64,000 nt of DNA from Candidatus Omnitrophota bacterium. Its GTDB lineage: Bacteria; Hinthialibacterota; Hinthialibacteria; Hinthialibacterales; Hinthialibacteraceae. The stretch covers positions 1 through 64,000 of the forward strand of contig JABLXU010000034.1 in NCBI GenBank assembly GCA_013177805.1. The letters are read 5' to 3'. The notes under the pieces are model-generated. The model was not told where the DNA came from and did not search any database. It saw only the letters and a list, made by a program, of their open reading frames with translations. Position 1 is the stretch's first letter; each line of letters starts with the position of its first letter. The position numbers were made by a program, and so were the translations under genes. This document shows, in pieces, positions 52,378 to 62,168 of this stretch.

Positions 52378-53619
52378 ATGAAACCCAACGCCATCACCCG
52401 CCGTTCGTTTATCGCGGCCTCCTCGGCCTTCACCGTGGGCCGGACCTGGACAGCCGCGTCGTATGCCCGCGTGGCGGGGAGTAACGACCGTATCGGCATC
52501 GGTCTGATCGGTTGCGGCAGCCGGGGTTCCGCGCTGCGGCAGGAGGTACTGCAACATGCCGAAGCCGCCAACGCGCGCGTGTTGGCGGTGTGTGATATCT
52601 GGGACGCCATGCGCGAGAAAGCGGCACAGCACGTCGAGGATATTCAAGGAGACGCCCCTCAGCCATACGCGGATTACCGGGATTTATTATCGCATGCGGG
52701 ACTGCATGCGGTGGTGATCGCCACGCCGGATCATCAACACCCCATCATGCTGCGGGATGCCGCGCGGGCCAAGTTGGACGCGTATGTGGAGAAACCCCTG
52801 GCCATTGACTTCGAGGATCTGTGCGAGGCGTACGACGCCGTCAAGGCCAACGGCACAATCGTACAAAACGGCACCCAGCTGCGCAGCCTGCCTTCGTTCA
52901 CCGGATGCCGCGAGTTCGTCACATCCGGCCGGCTGGGAACCATCTTGCGGTTCGAGCAGGCCCGCAACGAATACGTCCCCTATTGGCATCAATACCTGCG
53001 GGAGATCAAGCCTGAAAACACGAACTGGCAGGCGTTTCTCATGCACGCCGAGTTCCAGCCGTGGAATCCGGAGGTGTACACCGGCTGGATGGGCTACCGC
53101 CCGTTCTCTAACGGCGCTTTCGGCGGATACATGACCCACTTCACCGACCTGGTGCATTACATCACCGGCGTCACGCCGCCGCTCTCCGTAGTGGCCATGG
53201 CCTGGAAGAATCAGCACAAAGCCCCGTTTACTGTACCCGCCAGCGTGCAGGCGGTCTTCGAGTATCCGGGCGGTTTCAGTGTCAGTTACCACACCACCAC
53301 CGGCAATGGGGGAGCCAACTTTTTCCGCGCCATCGGCAGCCAGGGGATTCTCGACATGACCGACTGGAACCACCCGGTTGCCAGCGGCGAAGGCAGTCAA
53401 GATCCCCAGGCGCTGAAGGAAAAAACCGCGATCCCGCCCATACCGCGGGATGAGCACATGCTCAATTGGCTGAAATGCGTCCGCAGCCGTGAACAACCCA
53501 ACGCGGACATCGATGCCGGTTTCTATCAGGCGTTGACGGCCATCATGCCGGATGAGTCGCTACGGCAAGGCCGGCGTATCCGGTTTGACTCCGTCCAACG
53601 AAAACTGATCGCGGTTTGA
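52378..53619 (+). CDS. Tat-exported Gfo/Idh/MocA-family oxidoreductase
   Basis: 413 residues from ATG at 52378, AAGGAGA 7 nt upstream. Tat-type signal AITRRSFIAASSAFTVG, then GIGLIGCGSRGSALRQEV, IATPDHQHPIMLRDA and AYVEKPLAI (EKP motif). The C-terminal sheet includes GAFGGYMTHFTDLVHYITG, where His and Asp line the substrate pocket in relatives. Only modestly similar to the other two oxidoreductases here, so different substrates are likely. Confidence 0.9.
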   Translation: MKPNAITRRSFIAASSAFTVGRTWTAASYARVAGSNDRIGIGLIGCGSRGSALRQEVLQHAEAANARVLAVCDIWDAMREKAAQHVEDIQGDAPQPYADYRDLLSHAGLHAVVIATPDHQHPIMLRDAARAKLDAYVEKPLAIDFEDLCEAYDAVKANGTIVQNGTQLRSLPSFTGCREFVTSGRLGTILRFEQARNEYVPYWHQYLREIKPENTNWQAFLMHAEFQPWNPEVYTGWMGYRPFSNGAFGGYMTHFTDLVHYITGVTPPLSVVAMAWKNQHKAPFTVPASVQAVFEYPGGFSVSYHTTTGNGGANFFRAIGSQGILDMTDWNHPVASGEGSQDPQALKEKTAIPPIPRDEHMLNWLKCVRSREQPNADIDAGFYQALTAIMPDESLRQGRRIRFDSVQRKLIAV

Positions 53620-53839
53620 GTGGGTTTGCTTGTGTGGTTTCTATTTATTGATATGGTTCTTCGTTCTTCTGGCGGCTTCGTATTCCTATTCAATAAGGAA
53701 CGAACGCGTGTCCACGCAGAATGGATTGGCGCGACAACGCGCAACCCGCCCAAGGTCCGCTCATCAAATCCGGTCATGCCGGAGTAATCCCAAATCAGCT
53801 TGTACGAACCACAAATATCCTGCCAGCGAGGAGTGAAAC

Positions 53840-54628
53840 ATGGTTGTAACACCTACCGATAAGACCCAAACAGATTCCCGGAGTGATCTCTCACTCCAAC
53901 ATTGCCTCACCGCGATGATCAACCGCGTCGAGACCGAACAGCTGGAGAACTTGCTCCAGGCGGCGGCTTGGATGGCGGACGCTGTCGAGCAGGATCGTCT
54001 GATTTACATCTATGGCGGCGGTGGTCATACATGTCTGGTGATGCAAGAGTTGTTCTGGCGCGCCGGCGGCCTGGCGAACATCTGCCCCATGATCGATTTC
54101 GCCATTCATCCGGTGACCCCCGCGTACATGTACCTGTACCACGAACGCATGCACGGCATCGGCGATCAGACCGTGAACTATTATGGCGTGGGCGAAGGCG
54201 ACCTGGTCCTGATTTTTCACAGCTATGGATTCAACGCGCCCACGATCGATTGCGCCCTGGAAGTGAAACGCCGCAACGCCCGGCTGGTGGGGATCTCCTC
54301 CAGCGATTGGCACCGCTCGGTTCCGCCCGATTTTCCCATCCGCCATCGATCCCAAAAGACCCTGTTCGATATTGCTGACATTGGCATCGATGATTACGTT
54401 CCCTACGGGGATACGGTCATCCACATCAAGGGATTCCCGCAACCAATCACCAGCGTTTCGGGCATGATTGATTTTTATATCGCCCACCGCCTGGAGATGG
54501 AATGCGTCAAGGCATGCGTGGCGCGGGGCATCGAAGCTCCAGTCTGGTCCAGCGCGAATATTCCCGGCGGCGATCAGCGCAATGAAGAACTCCGGGCCCG
54601 ATACAACAGCCGAGTCAAGTTTCTATAG
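53840..54628 (+). CDS. SIS-domain sugar isomerase-like protein (UPF0309 type)
   Basis: 262 residues, GAGGAGTG upstream. The SIS fold is seen in RLIYIYGGGGHTCLVMQELF, WRAGGLANICPMI, GDLVLIFHSYGFNAPTID and ARLVGISSSDW, the phosphosugar-binding strand-loop positions. The GGGGH loop and the 'HSyG.N' loop match UPF0309-type proteins rather than GmhA. It would bind or isomerise a phosphosugar in the cytoplasm, fitting the sugar-related cluster. It precedes the TIM-barrel gene by 24 bp. Confidence 0.8.
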   Translation: MVVTPTDKTQTDSRSDLSLQHCLTAMINRVETEQLENLLQAAAWMADAVEQDRLIYIYGGGGHTCLVMQELFWRAGGLANICPMIDFAIHPVTPAYMYLYHERMHGIGDQTVNYYGVGEGDLVLIFHSYGFNAPTIDCALEVKRRNARLVGISSSDWHRSVPPDFPIRHRSQKTLFDIADIGIDDYVPYGDTVIHIKGFPQPITSVSGMIDFYIAHRLEMECVKACVARGIEAPVWSSANIPGGDQRNEELRARYNSRVKFL

Positions 54629-54652
54629 TCCAACGAAAGCGAGACCACGCTC

Positions 54653-55684
54653 ATGGCCGTTCATGAAACCGGCGTCAGTTACTATGGCATCTCCTATCCG
54701 GAACATGCCCGGCGGGATTTTGAAGAAATGAAGCGGCATCACTGCACGGCAGTGCTGCTGGCGCTGACCGAATTTGATATTTTCTTCTGGTATCCCACGA
54801 TTCCCCAAATCGTGGAGGAAGCCAAAAAGTTGGGGTTGACGGTTTACTTGGACACCTGGGGAATCGGCAAGTTTTTTGGAGGCGAGCCCCCCAGCCTCTT
54901 TTTGCAGGAAAATGTGCACAACCGGCAGGTGACGGCGCTCACGGGCGAGCCGGTCGCGGCCGCTTGCCCCAACACCCCGGCGTTTCGTGAGTATTTCCTT
55001 GGCATCGTGGAAAAACTGGCGCATGACTGCGACAGCGATGGTTTCTTTTGGGACGAACCGCATTACGCGATGCCCATCGATCCCGTCGGCTATCAAAGCA
55101 CCAGCGATTGGACCTGCCGTTGCTCCATTTGTCAGAAATTATTCGAGACCGAATACGGTTATCCTCTGCCGAAAGTATTGACGGACCAGGTAAAAAAATG
55201 GCGCCGCCGTAAAGCCAATGAAATTCTCACCCTGGCCAGCACGGCGGCCAAGTCGATCAATCCCCGCTTGAAAGTGACCCAGTGCAGCCTGCCCGCGGAA
55301 AACAATTATTATCTTTCCTACGAGCGCGGTTACGACGATTGGGAAACCATCGCCGCCACACCGGAATACGACATATTTTCGACCTCCATTATCGTCAGCT
55401 ACGATATTGCCTTGGAGGTCCACCGGCGTATCGCCGGGAAAACCGTGGCCTTGGCCCGCAAGTACAATAAGATTCCCCAGCGGTGGGTGATGAGCTACTT
55501 TCAATCACCGGCCGACATCACGTTCATCAAGGAGATTGTCCGCACCTACGCCGCCTGCGGCATCGAGTCGATCTTCTCCTGGACCTACCGGGCCGGGCAA
55601 GGCACCCTTCTCGCGGCGCCCAATCCTCAACTCGCCTGGGACACCCTGGGCGAAGCCTATGAGGAGGTTTTGAAAGACTCGTAA
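54653..55684 (+). CDS. TIM-barrel protein, putative glycoside hydrolase-like
   Basis: 343 residues without a signal peptide. The barrel has VSYYGISYPEHARRDFEEMK, CTAVLLALTEFDIFF, GLTVYLDTWGIGKFFG and DSDGFFWDEPHY. The acidic D-E of FFWDEPHY is where catalytic acids sit in GHL10-like hypothetical hydrolases. A CRCSICQKLFETEYG segment gives a Cys cluster of unknown purpose. It probably forms a pair with the SIS protein upstream. Enzymatic role inferred. Confidence 0.6.
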   Translation: MAVHETGVSYYGISYPEHARRDFEEMKRHHCTAVLLALTEFDIFFWYPTIPQIVEEAKKLGLTVYLDTWGIGKFFGGEPPSLFLQENVHNRQVTALTGEPVAAACPNTPAFREYFLGIVEKLAHDCDSDGFFWDEPHYAMPIDPVGYQSTSDWTCRCSICQKLFETEYGYPLPKVLTDQVKKWRRRKANEILTLASTAAKSINPRLKVTQCSLPAENNYYLSYERGYDDWETIAATPEYDIFSTSIIVSYDIALEVHRRIAGKTVALARKYNKIPQRWVMSYFQSPADITFIKEIVRTYAACGIESIFSWTYRAGQGTLLAAPNPQLAWDTLGEAYEEVLKDS

Positions 55685-55798
55685 CACCAGCCGTGGCACT
55701 TGATCAGCCCGATCGGTGCCCATTAGCAATCTCCGGACGGATGTCTAAAAACTCGTTGGGTTTGACCCATATTTCGGTTATCATGAATACAGAGTACT

Positions 55799-56198
55799 CC
55801 GGGGGGAGGAGGTGATCGCGGGCCGGTTGCGGCCGGCCTGAGGAAAGTCCGGACTCCACAGAGCAGGACGCTGGGTAACACCCAGGAGGGGCAACCCTAC
55901 GGAAAGTGCCACAGAAAACAAACCGCCCGCCTGCCCGGCGGGCAAGGGTGAAACGGTGGGGTAAGAGCCCACCGCGGTTCCGGGTGACCGGACCGGCACG
56001 GCAAACCCCGTCCGGAGCAATGCCAAATAGGAGAGGGAGGCGTGGCTCGCGCCGCTTCGCCGGGTGTTTGTTGGAAGCCTGTTCATCATTTACAAACCCC
56101 GGCGGAAAACTCTCGGGTAGGCAGCTTGAGACCGTTGGCAACAACGGCCCTAGAGGAATGATCACCCTCGACAGAATCCGGCTTATACCTCCCCCCGG
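55799..56198 (+). ncRNA. rnpB: RNase P RNA, bacterial class A
   Basis: About 400 nt. Conserved regions are present in order: GAGGAAAGTCCGGACTCC (CR I, from 55839), AAGGGTGAAACGGTGG with GTAAGAGCCCACCGC in the specificity region, and AGAGGAATGATCACC with ACAGAATCCGGCTTAT near the 3' end (CR V). The outer helix P1 is formed by CCGGGGGGAGG at 55799 and CCTCCCCCCGG at 56188-56198. It processes the 5' ends of pre-tRNAs. Confidence 0.96.
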
Positions 56199-56205
56199 TT
56201 TTTTT
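56188..56205 (+). terminator. Rho-independent terminator of rnpB
   Basis: The P1 3' strand CCTCCCCCCGG is followed directly by TTTTTTT at 56199-56205. Confidence 0.7.
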
Positions 56206-56301
56206 CCCCTATATCCGGTTTGCTACCTTCCGGGGATTGGGACATCAATCAATGAAATCTTTCTGAGCGGAAGGCGCGGGGAGTTTCAGGAAATCCAGAA
56301 T

Positions 56302-56808
56302 TTAAAGTCCCCGCGGGTGTGCGGAGGGGATCACCCGGAAAATGCGTTTGGTGTGGCGTGAATTACATTCATGTTGAAACGCGTCCACCGCCTTCCCGGT
56401 CATCGGATCGAGAATCACGCGGCGGTGGAGCACCACGATGTGCGAATCGGTCAGCCACCCTTTCTCATCCGGTTCGCCGAGCAATGCTTTCTTGGTCGTT
56501 TGACAGTAATAGCTCAGAGTGAAGAGGTCGTCCAGCCGGACCAGTTCCTCCATGTAATGCTTGAGTTTCCGGATATCAGTGGGGCAATAGGCGAGCTTCA
56601 TTCCCCACCGCCGCAATTCCTCGGACCACGAGACTGGATCTTGCGTGTTGATCCGTCCTTGGAAAAACTCGGGGGAATCTCCCGTCAGAATGGCCAATAC
56701 CGTTGATACGCAATGCGGCCCCGATTGTTTGATCGGGGAAAAAGTCCTCGCGCGGAAAAAGGCCTCCTCCTCTCGCGGCCAAAGAAGACACGTGGCATCG
56801 TACGGCAT
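56302..56808 (-). CDS. Peptidase C39-like papain-fold protein
   Basis: 168 residues. Near the N-terminus, KQSGPHCVSTVLAILTGDSP supplies a Gln-x5-Cys pair (Q27, C33) like the C39 family's oxyanion Gln and nucleophile Cys. Near the end, TDSHIVVLHRRVILDPMTGK supplies His and Asp in the 'H.vVl......DP.tG' order. The length suits a minimal C39-like domain. No signal peptide or ABC transporter is attached. Role unknown; it could be a small cytoplasmic peptidase or transglutaminase-like protein. It precedes no clear operon partner. Confidence 0.6.
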   Translation of the reverse strand: MPYDATCLLWPREEEAFFRARTFSPIKQSGPHCVSTVLAILTGDSPEFFQGRINTQDPVSWSEELRRWGMKLAYCPTDIRKLKHYMEELVRLDDLFTLSYYCQTTKKALLGEPDEKGWLTDSHIVVLHRRVILDPMTGKAVDAFQHECNSRHTKRIFRVIPSAHPRGL

Positions 56809-56893
56809 AAGGACGACCTTTCACGGACAGGCAGATACCTTTCCGATGATCAAGGTGGTATTCATGCCGGGACGGCATTCGGGAGGTGGCGGT

Positions 56894-58333
56894 TTACAAT
56901 GTCCACCCTTCCCGGTATTCCCGGTGCAAGAACCGGTTGGCGTCTTCGTCATTGGTAATCCGGCCATTCGGTCCATCCCATAGCAGCGGGTGGCCGGCCC
57001 GCAGGGCAACGTTCCCGAGCAAGCACGTCTCGGTCAAAAAGCCCGCGTGATCCACAAAGTTGGAGCCCGGCGCGGAACCGCCCCGGCACGCGTCCACCCA
57101 CTCTTGGAAATGCCCCGGCGAGCGGGGGAGGATTTGAGGAGCTTGGCCGAACGCCTTCATTTTGGTTTCGGGAATCAAGCGGGGTCCCATCAAGACGCCG
57201 TCCTCCCCGATGTAAATCGTATCCGAGATGCCCCGGCCGGGTTCCAATTCTTTTGGGTAAGGCGGCTTGAGTCCCCCATCGTACCAATGCAACGTAACCG
57301 GCGGCAGGTTTTCCCGGGCGGGGAATTCGTAATGCGCGAGCACGCCCAAGGGGTAAATATCAGGAAACATCTTAGTCGAACTCGCCTCCACGCGGACCGG
57401 ATATGACAAATTTAAGGCCTTGAATACCGTCGAGAGCCGGTGACAGCCGAGGTCCCCCAACTGGCCGGTCCCGAAATCCCACCAATTCCGCCAGGTCCAA
57501 GGATGATATTCCGGATGATACGGGCGCGCGGGCGCTGGTCCCAGCCACAAATCCCACTCCAATCCTTCGGGGACGGGGGGTGTCTCTTCCGGCCGGTTCA
57601 GCAACGCCGGCCAGTGCCAGAAGCGGGCGGATATCGCGACGTGCACTTCCCGCACCGGTCCAATCGCACCGGCGGCGATCATTTCCCGGGTCAAGCGGTC
57701 TTCCTCGCTGGCCTGCCCCTGATTCCCCAATTGCGTGGCCACGCCCGCGCGTTTCGCCTCTTCGGCGATGAGCCGCGCTTCCCGCACCGACCAAGTCAGC
57801 GGTTTTTCGCAGTACACATGCTTGCGCTTTTTCAGGGCGGCCATCGTGATCACCGCGTGGGTGTGGTCTGGCGTGGCCACCATGACGGCGTCGACGTCTT
57901 CTTTCTCCAGGAGTTCCCGGTAGTCGGCGTACGCGCGGCAGGCGGTGTATTGTCCCTTCCCTTTTTGCTCCGCGTAGAATTCATCCACCGTGTGACGGGC
58001 CGGTTCGCGCCCCGAGACCTTGGTCTCTTTCCCCTCCGCCCAATCCCAGGAGATATACCCATCACTTTCCCGGTTGACATCGCAGACCGCGACGATTTGC
58101 AGCTCATCAAATTGCAAGAAAGTCCGCAAGTTTTGATAGCCCCGCCCGCCCATGCCGATACATGCCAATGTGGTTTTATCGTTCGGGGCGGTCCGGCCCG
58201 CTTGGCTCAGCACGGTGAAGGGAAGGACGGAAAACGCCGTTCCCGTGGCGGACATCCGCAAAAAACCACGGCGGGATAACCGGGCACCGGCTCCCGGGCG
58301 CGGGGGCTCATCGTGAGGTCTTGAACAGGTCAT
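56894..58333 (-). CDS. Tat-exported Gfo/Idh/MocA-family oxidoreductase
   Basis: 479 residues from ATG at 58333, with AAGGAG upstream; the frame is open further but lacks a ribosome site. Tat signal LSRRGFLRMSATGTAFSVLP, Rossmann start ACIGMGGRGYQNL, VATPDHTHAVITMAALKKRK then HVYCEKPLTWS, and WNWWDFGTGQLGDLGCHRLS-like region (WRNWWDFGTGQLGDLGCH) in the C-terminal domain. This long variant with QLGNQGQASEEDRL-type helix is common in Planctomycetes-like genomes. Substrate unknown. Confidence 0.9.
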   Translation of the reverse strand: MTCSRPHDEPPRPGAGARLSRRGFLRMSATGTAFSVLPFTVLSQAGRTAPNDKTTLACIGMGGRGYQNLRTFLQFDELQIVAVCDVNRESDGYISWDWAEGKETKVSGREPARHTVDEFYAEQKGKGQYTACRAYADYRELLEKEDVDAVMVATPDHTHAVITMAALKKRKHVYCEKPLTWSVREARLIAEEAKRAGVATQLGNQGQASEEDRLTREMIAAGAIGPVREVHVAISARFWHWPALLNRPEETPPVPEGLEWDLWLGPAPARPYHPEYHPWTWRNWWDFGTGQLGDLGCHRLSTVFKALNLSYPVRVEASSTKMFPDIYPLGVLAHYEFPARENLPPVTLHWYDGGLKPPYPKELEPGRGISDTIYIGEDGVLMGPRLIPETKMKAFGQAPQILPRSPGHFQEWVDACRGGSAPGSNFVDHAGFLTETCLLGNVALRAGHPLLWDGPNGRITNDEDANRFLHREYREGWTL

Positions 58334-58429
58334 GATAAAATCTCCTTGATATCCGGGGACGCGGTAATTTTCCAAAGCCTAATATCCCACAATCGGCCAC
58401 CCGGCGCCTGGATGAAAAACCAACTCTCC

Positions 58430-59839
58430 TCACCGGCATTCCGGACGGGGCTTTCGGCCGCAGGTGGGGCATTTTTCATCTTTCGCGTGACCGTTTGAGT
58501 AGCCGGTCCCATCGTCCAGCAGCTCCACCACATGCTTCACTTCCATAGGCAGGCCGCGTTCGTTCACGCCGTAGCGTAATTGGAGCAGGCAGCCGGGATT
58601 GGCGGTGAGCAGAATGTCCGCGCCGGTCGTCTCGATATGGTCCATCTTGCGCTTGAGCACGCGCATGGCCATGTCGTAATGCGTGATGTTGTAAATCCCG
58701 GCGCTGCCGCAGCACCATTCCGATTCGGGAAGGTTCACAAGCTCCACGCCCGGCACGCTCTGAATCACCTTTATGGGCTGTTCCCAGATCTGTTGGGCAT
58801 GGCAGAGATGGCAGGGCTGGTCGTAGATGGCCTTTTTGGGTGTCTCGAAGGGTGGCTTTTCCACCGGGGCGGTATGCGGCCATTCGGCCAGGAACTGGGT
58901 GATCTCGCGGACCTTGCCGCTGAAACGCTGGGCTTTCTCGTGATAATCGGGATCGTCCTCGAAGATTTCCCGGTATTCCTTCAGGGCCGCGCCGCAGGCC
59001 GCGCAATCGGTCACGATGTAATCGACCTCCAGCGAATCGAACAAGTCGATATTGAACTTCATGATATCGACCGCCTTGTGCTTGAAGCCCTCCGACATCA
59101 AAGGCGCGCCGCAACACCGGATGGCCTTGGGGGTGATCACCGTGCAGCCGCTCCGGTGGAGCACATTGACCGTCGCGCGGGTGGTCTTGTTGAACAAGAT
59201 ACTCATCATGCAGCCCAAAAAATACCCTACCCGGGCTTTCTCTTCTCCCTGGGGATGGATGACGTCCGGGATGGTCCGGCGGAAGGGGGTTTTCAAATCG
59301 TCGGGGGGCAGGGCCTCCATGAAGGCGATGGATTTAGGCAACAGCTTGAAAAATCCGATCTTATGCAGAAACGCGCGCAAGCCGGTTTTTTGATAAATCC
59401 GTAATGGCAAGGCCACCAGTTCCAACCGCCAGTGGCGCTTAAACAGCCAGCAAAGCGCGATGTTGCGGAACAGCTTGACCAGTGGATTCCGTGGCAGATT
59501 TTGCTCAGCCTGCGAGCGTGCGGATTCGATCAGGTAGCCGATGTGCACGCCGGAGGGGCAGGCGGTTTCGCAAGCCCGGCAATCCAAGCACAAGTACATT
59601 TGCGCGGTGAAATTCGGGGTAATCTCCAAGCGGCCGTCGGCCACGGCACGCACCAAAGCGGCGCGGCCGCGGGGGGAGGCCCGTTCCACCTTCAGTTCGT
59701 TGTAGGTCGGGCAATGCGGCAGACACATCCCGCACCGCACGCAATTGAGGATCTTTTCGTAATCGGGGATGTTTTTCCCTTCGAAATAGCCGGATTTCAA
59801 TGGTTTTTTTTGCTCGGAAGAATGAGAAACGGCGGCCAT
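58430..59839 (-). CDS. glcF: GlcF-like iron-sulfur subunit ((Fe-S)-binding, two CCG domains)
   Basis: 469 residues. Two 4Fe-4S motifs at the N-terminus (CVRCGMCLPHCPTY and CLDCRACETACPSG), then two CCG domains with RCCGAPL...DCAACG and PCHLCHAQ...EWCCGSAG. This is the architecture of glycolate oxidase subunit GlcF and related electron-transfer subunits. The C-terminus adds CPTCGRKPRPEC, a small Cys cluster not typical of the family. No glcD or glcE lies in the window, so it may serve a different flavoprotein. Confidence 0.83.
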   Translation of the reverse strand: MAAVSHSSEQKKPLKSGYFEGKNIPDYEKILNCVRCGMCLPHCPTYNELKVERASPRGRAALVRAVADGRLEITPNFTAQMYLCLDCRACETACPSGVHIGYLIESARSQAEQNLPRNPLVKLFRNIALCWLFKRHWRLELVALPLRIYQKTGLRAFLHKIGFFKLLPKSIAFMEALPPDDLKTPFRRTIPDVIHPQGEEKARVGYFLGCMMSILFNKTTRATVNVLHRSGCTVITPKAIRCCGAPLMSEGFKHKAVDIMKFNIDLFDSLEVDYIVTDCAACGAALKEYREIFEDDPDYHEKAQRFSGKVREITQFLAEWPHTAPVEKPPFETPKKAIYDQPCHLCHAQQIWEQPIKVIQSVPGVELVNLPESEWCCGSAGIYNITHYDMAMRVLKRKMDHIETTGADILLTANPGCLLQLRYGVNERGLPMEVKHVVELLDDGTGYSNGHAKDEKCPTCGRKPRPECR

Positions 59840-59999
59840 GATTCACCTATGCGAATGTGGAAACCAGAATGTACTAGAATGATACGCTCATGGCAGACTG
59901 TCAAAGGTTCCAGGGATTCCTTTCACGGGTTCCATCCAGATTACCTGGTAAGCACATTCTTTTTTTCCCGGATGTCCGGCCGGAACCCCCTCGAAGGGA

Positions 60000-61085
60000 T
60001 CAAACAGGTTCATCGGAAAACCAATCCGGCTGATAGGGTGTCCGGGCTGGAGTCAGCCCGAGGTGGGTATAAGCCTTGGGAGAAAGCATGCGGCCGTTGG
60101 GCGTGCGGTTCAGAAAACCTTCCTGAATCAAAAACGGCTCGTACACCTCTTCCAGCGTGCCGTCGTCCTCGCCCACGGCGATGGCCAGCGTGCGCAGACC
60201 CACGGGGCCGCCGCCGAACTTTTCATGGATGGTGGTGAGGATGCGGCGGTCCATCTGATCGAGGCCCTGCGTGTCGATTTCCAACAGGCGCAGCGCGTCC
60301 CGCACGACCAATGGAGTCAGCCGGCCGTCCGCCCGCACCTGGGCGTAATCGCGGACCCGGCGCAACAAGCGGTTGGCAACCCGGGGCGTGCGGCGGGAGC
60401 GGGCGGCGAGTTCCCGCAGCCCCTCCGGCTCATAGGGGATCTCCAAAATACGGGCCGAGCGGTTGAGAATCTGCTCGATATCCTCATGTTCGTAGAAATT
60501 CAGGCGGCATTGGATGCCGAAACGGTCGCGCAGAGGGCCAGACAGCATCCCCGAGCGGGTGGTAGCCCCGACCAGGGTGAATTTCGGCAGGTTGATCTTC
60601 ACCGACTTGGCATGCGGTCCCTCGCCGATCATGATGTCGATGAAGAAATCCTCCAGGGCAGGGTAGAGGCACTCCTCGACCAGCCGGTTGAGACGGTGGA
60701 TCTCATCCACGAAGAGCACGTCGCCTTCCTTGAGTTCGGTGAGCAGCCCGGCCAGATCGGCCTTGCGTTCGATGACCGGGCCGGAAGTCGTGCGCAGGCT
60801 GGTTCCCATTTCGTTGGCGATGATGTGCGCCAGGGTGGTTTTGCCCAGGCCCGGCGGCCCCGAGAGCAGCACATGGTCCAAAGCCTCGCCCCGCCGGCGC
60901 GCCGCCTCGATGCAGATCGCCAGTTTGGTTTTGACCTCCGGCTGCCCCACGAAATACGGTAACGATTGCGGACGGATCGATTCGGGGATGAGGCCATCCT
61001 CCACCCCGGCCAGGGGATCCAGCACCCGCGGCGGATCGTGCTTCATAGTGGATTCGATTTCGGGTTTGTCTGCTTTGCGGATCAC
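60000..61085 (-). CDS. ruvB: Holliday junction branch migration ATPase RuvB
   Basis: 361 residues. Walker [10 protein letters not shown], Walker [10 protein letters not shown], sensor [19 protein letters not shown] (including the arginine finger) and the C-terminal winged helix [20 protein letters not shown] with [17 protein letters not shown]. It is the motor that moves junctions with RuvA. GTG at 61085 overlaps the pdxA stop by 4 bp, suggesting coupling; ATG at 61046 is an alternative. It is unlinked from ruvC-ruvA at 4.6-5.8 kb. Confidence 0.96.
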   Translation of the reverse strand: MIRKADKPEIESTMKHDPPRVLDPLAGVEDGLIPESIRPQSLPYFVGQPEVKTKLAICIEAARRRGEALDHVLLSGPPGLGKTTLAHIIANEMGTSLRTTSGPVIERKADLAGLLTELKEGDVLFVDEIHRLNRLVEECLYPALEDFFIDIMIGEGPHAKSVKINLPKFTLVGATTRSGMLSGPLRDRFGIQCRLNFYEHEDIEQILNRSARILEIPYEPEGLRELAARSRRTPRVANRLLRRVRDYAQVRADGRLTPLVVRDALRLLEIDTQGLDQMDRRILTTIHEKFGGGPVGLRTLAIAVGEDDGTLEEVYEPFLIQEGFLNRTPNGRMLSPKAYTHLGLTPARTPYQPDWFSDEPV

Positions 61086-62113
61086 AGGGCCACTCCTCCC
61101 GCCAGTTTCAGGGCCACGCGGATGGCATCCAGCATGGATTGTTCCGAGGCTTTGCCCGTGCCCGCGATGTCAAAGGCCGTGCCATGATCGACCGAGGCTC
61201 GGATGATGGGCAGCCCCAGAGTGACGTTCACCCCCGTAACCCTCTGCCATTCTTGCTTTTCCGGGTCGAACTTGAAATTCGCCAGCTTGAACGGAATATG
61301 CCCTTGATCATGATACATGGCCACGACGCCGTTGTACCTCCCGCCGGTCATCTGAGGAAAAATCGAATCTGGAGGGAAGGGACCGGAGACATGAATGCCC
61401 TCTCCCGCGCATTGGTGAACCGCGGGGGTGATAACCCGGATTTCTTCATCCCCGAACAACCCGCCCTCGCCGGCATGGGGATTGAAGGCGCAAACCGCGA
61501 TCCGGGGGGCAGCGCCGTCGAGGCGGGTGAGCGCTTCGTGAAACAACCGGATGGTGCTTGTAACCCTTTCGACGGTAAGCAAGGAGGATACCTGGGCCAT
61601 GGCCACATGACAGGTGACATGCACCACGCGGAAATCGCCCGCGATCAACATCAGGCTGTATTCCTTCGTGCCCGTTTTATCCGCCAGGATTTCGGTATGC
61701 CCGGCGTAGGGATGTCCCGCCTGGTTGAGGGCCGCCTTGTTCAGCGGCGCAGTCACGATGGCCGCCACCTGCTTTCCCATGGCCAGCTGGATAGCCCGTT
61801 CCAGCCATGCGAAAGCGGACGCGCCACAGGAGGGATCGGTCACCGCCAAGGGGATATGCTCCCGGAGGTGGGTCTCGTCGTTCCACAGCACAACATCGGA
61901 GAACGAAGGCGGGATTTCCTCCCCCGCCGGAAGGCATTTATAGGGAAACGAAGCCCCCGTGATCCGCATGGCCCGCCGCAGAGCGCGTTCCGATCCGATG
62001 ATCAACAGAGTACAAGCTTTCAAAACCCAGTCATGAGGAATTGCCTTGGCGATGACCTCCGGGCCGATCCCCGCGGGATCCCCCATAGTGACCGCGATAA
62101 CGGGTTTGCGCAT
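61082..62113 (-). CDS. pdxA: 4-hydroxythreonine-4-phosphate dehydrogenase
   Basis: 343 residues from ATG at 62113 ([20 protein letters not shown], the standard PdxA start). Metal-ligand histidines are in [19 protein letters not shown] and [10 protein letters not shown]; the C-terminus has [20 protein letters not shown]. It oxidises 4-phosphohydroxy-threonine in pyridoxal phosphate synthesis. Coupled to ruvB downstream; 55 bp after the ABC permease gene. No pdxJ in view. Confidence 0.96.
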   Translation of the reverse strand: MRKPVIAVTMGDPAGIGPEVIAKAIPHDWVLKACTLLIIGSERALRRAMRITGASFPYKCLPAGEEIPPSFSDVVLWNDETHLREHIPLAVTDPSCGASAFAWLERAIQLAMGKQVAAIVTAPLNKAALNQAGHPYAGHTEILADKTGTKEYSLMLIAGDFRVVHVTCHVAMAQVSSLLTVERVTSTIRLFHEALTRLDGAAPRIAVCAFNPHAGEGGLFGDEEIRVITPAVHQCAGEGIHVSGPFPPDSIFPQMTGGRYNGVVAMYHDQGHIPFKLANFKFDPEKQEWQRVTGVNVTLGLPIIRASVDHGTAFDIAGTGKASEQSMLDAIRVALKLAGGVAL

Positions 62114-62168
62114 GCGTATGTCTCCAATGGGTAACGTGTAACTTTCCGATAGGGTATTGTACGCGGGA

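Noticed and set aside
53630-53836. Short plus-strand frame between the second Gfo/Idh/MocA gene and the SIS gene
   Set aside because: No ribosome site and low-complexity hydrophobic start only; more likely untranslated leader of the SIS gene.
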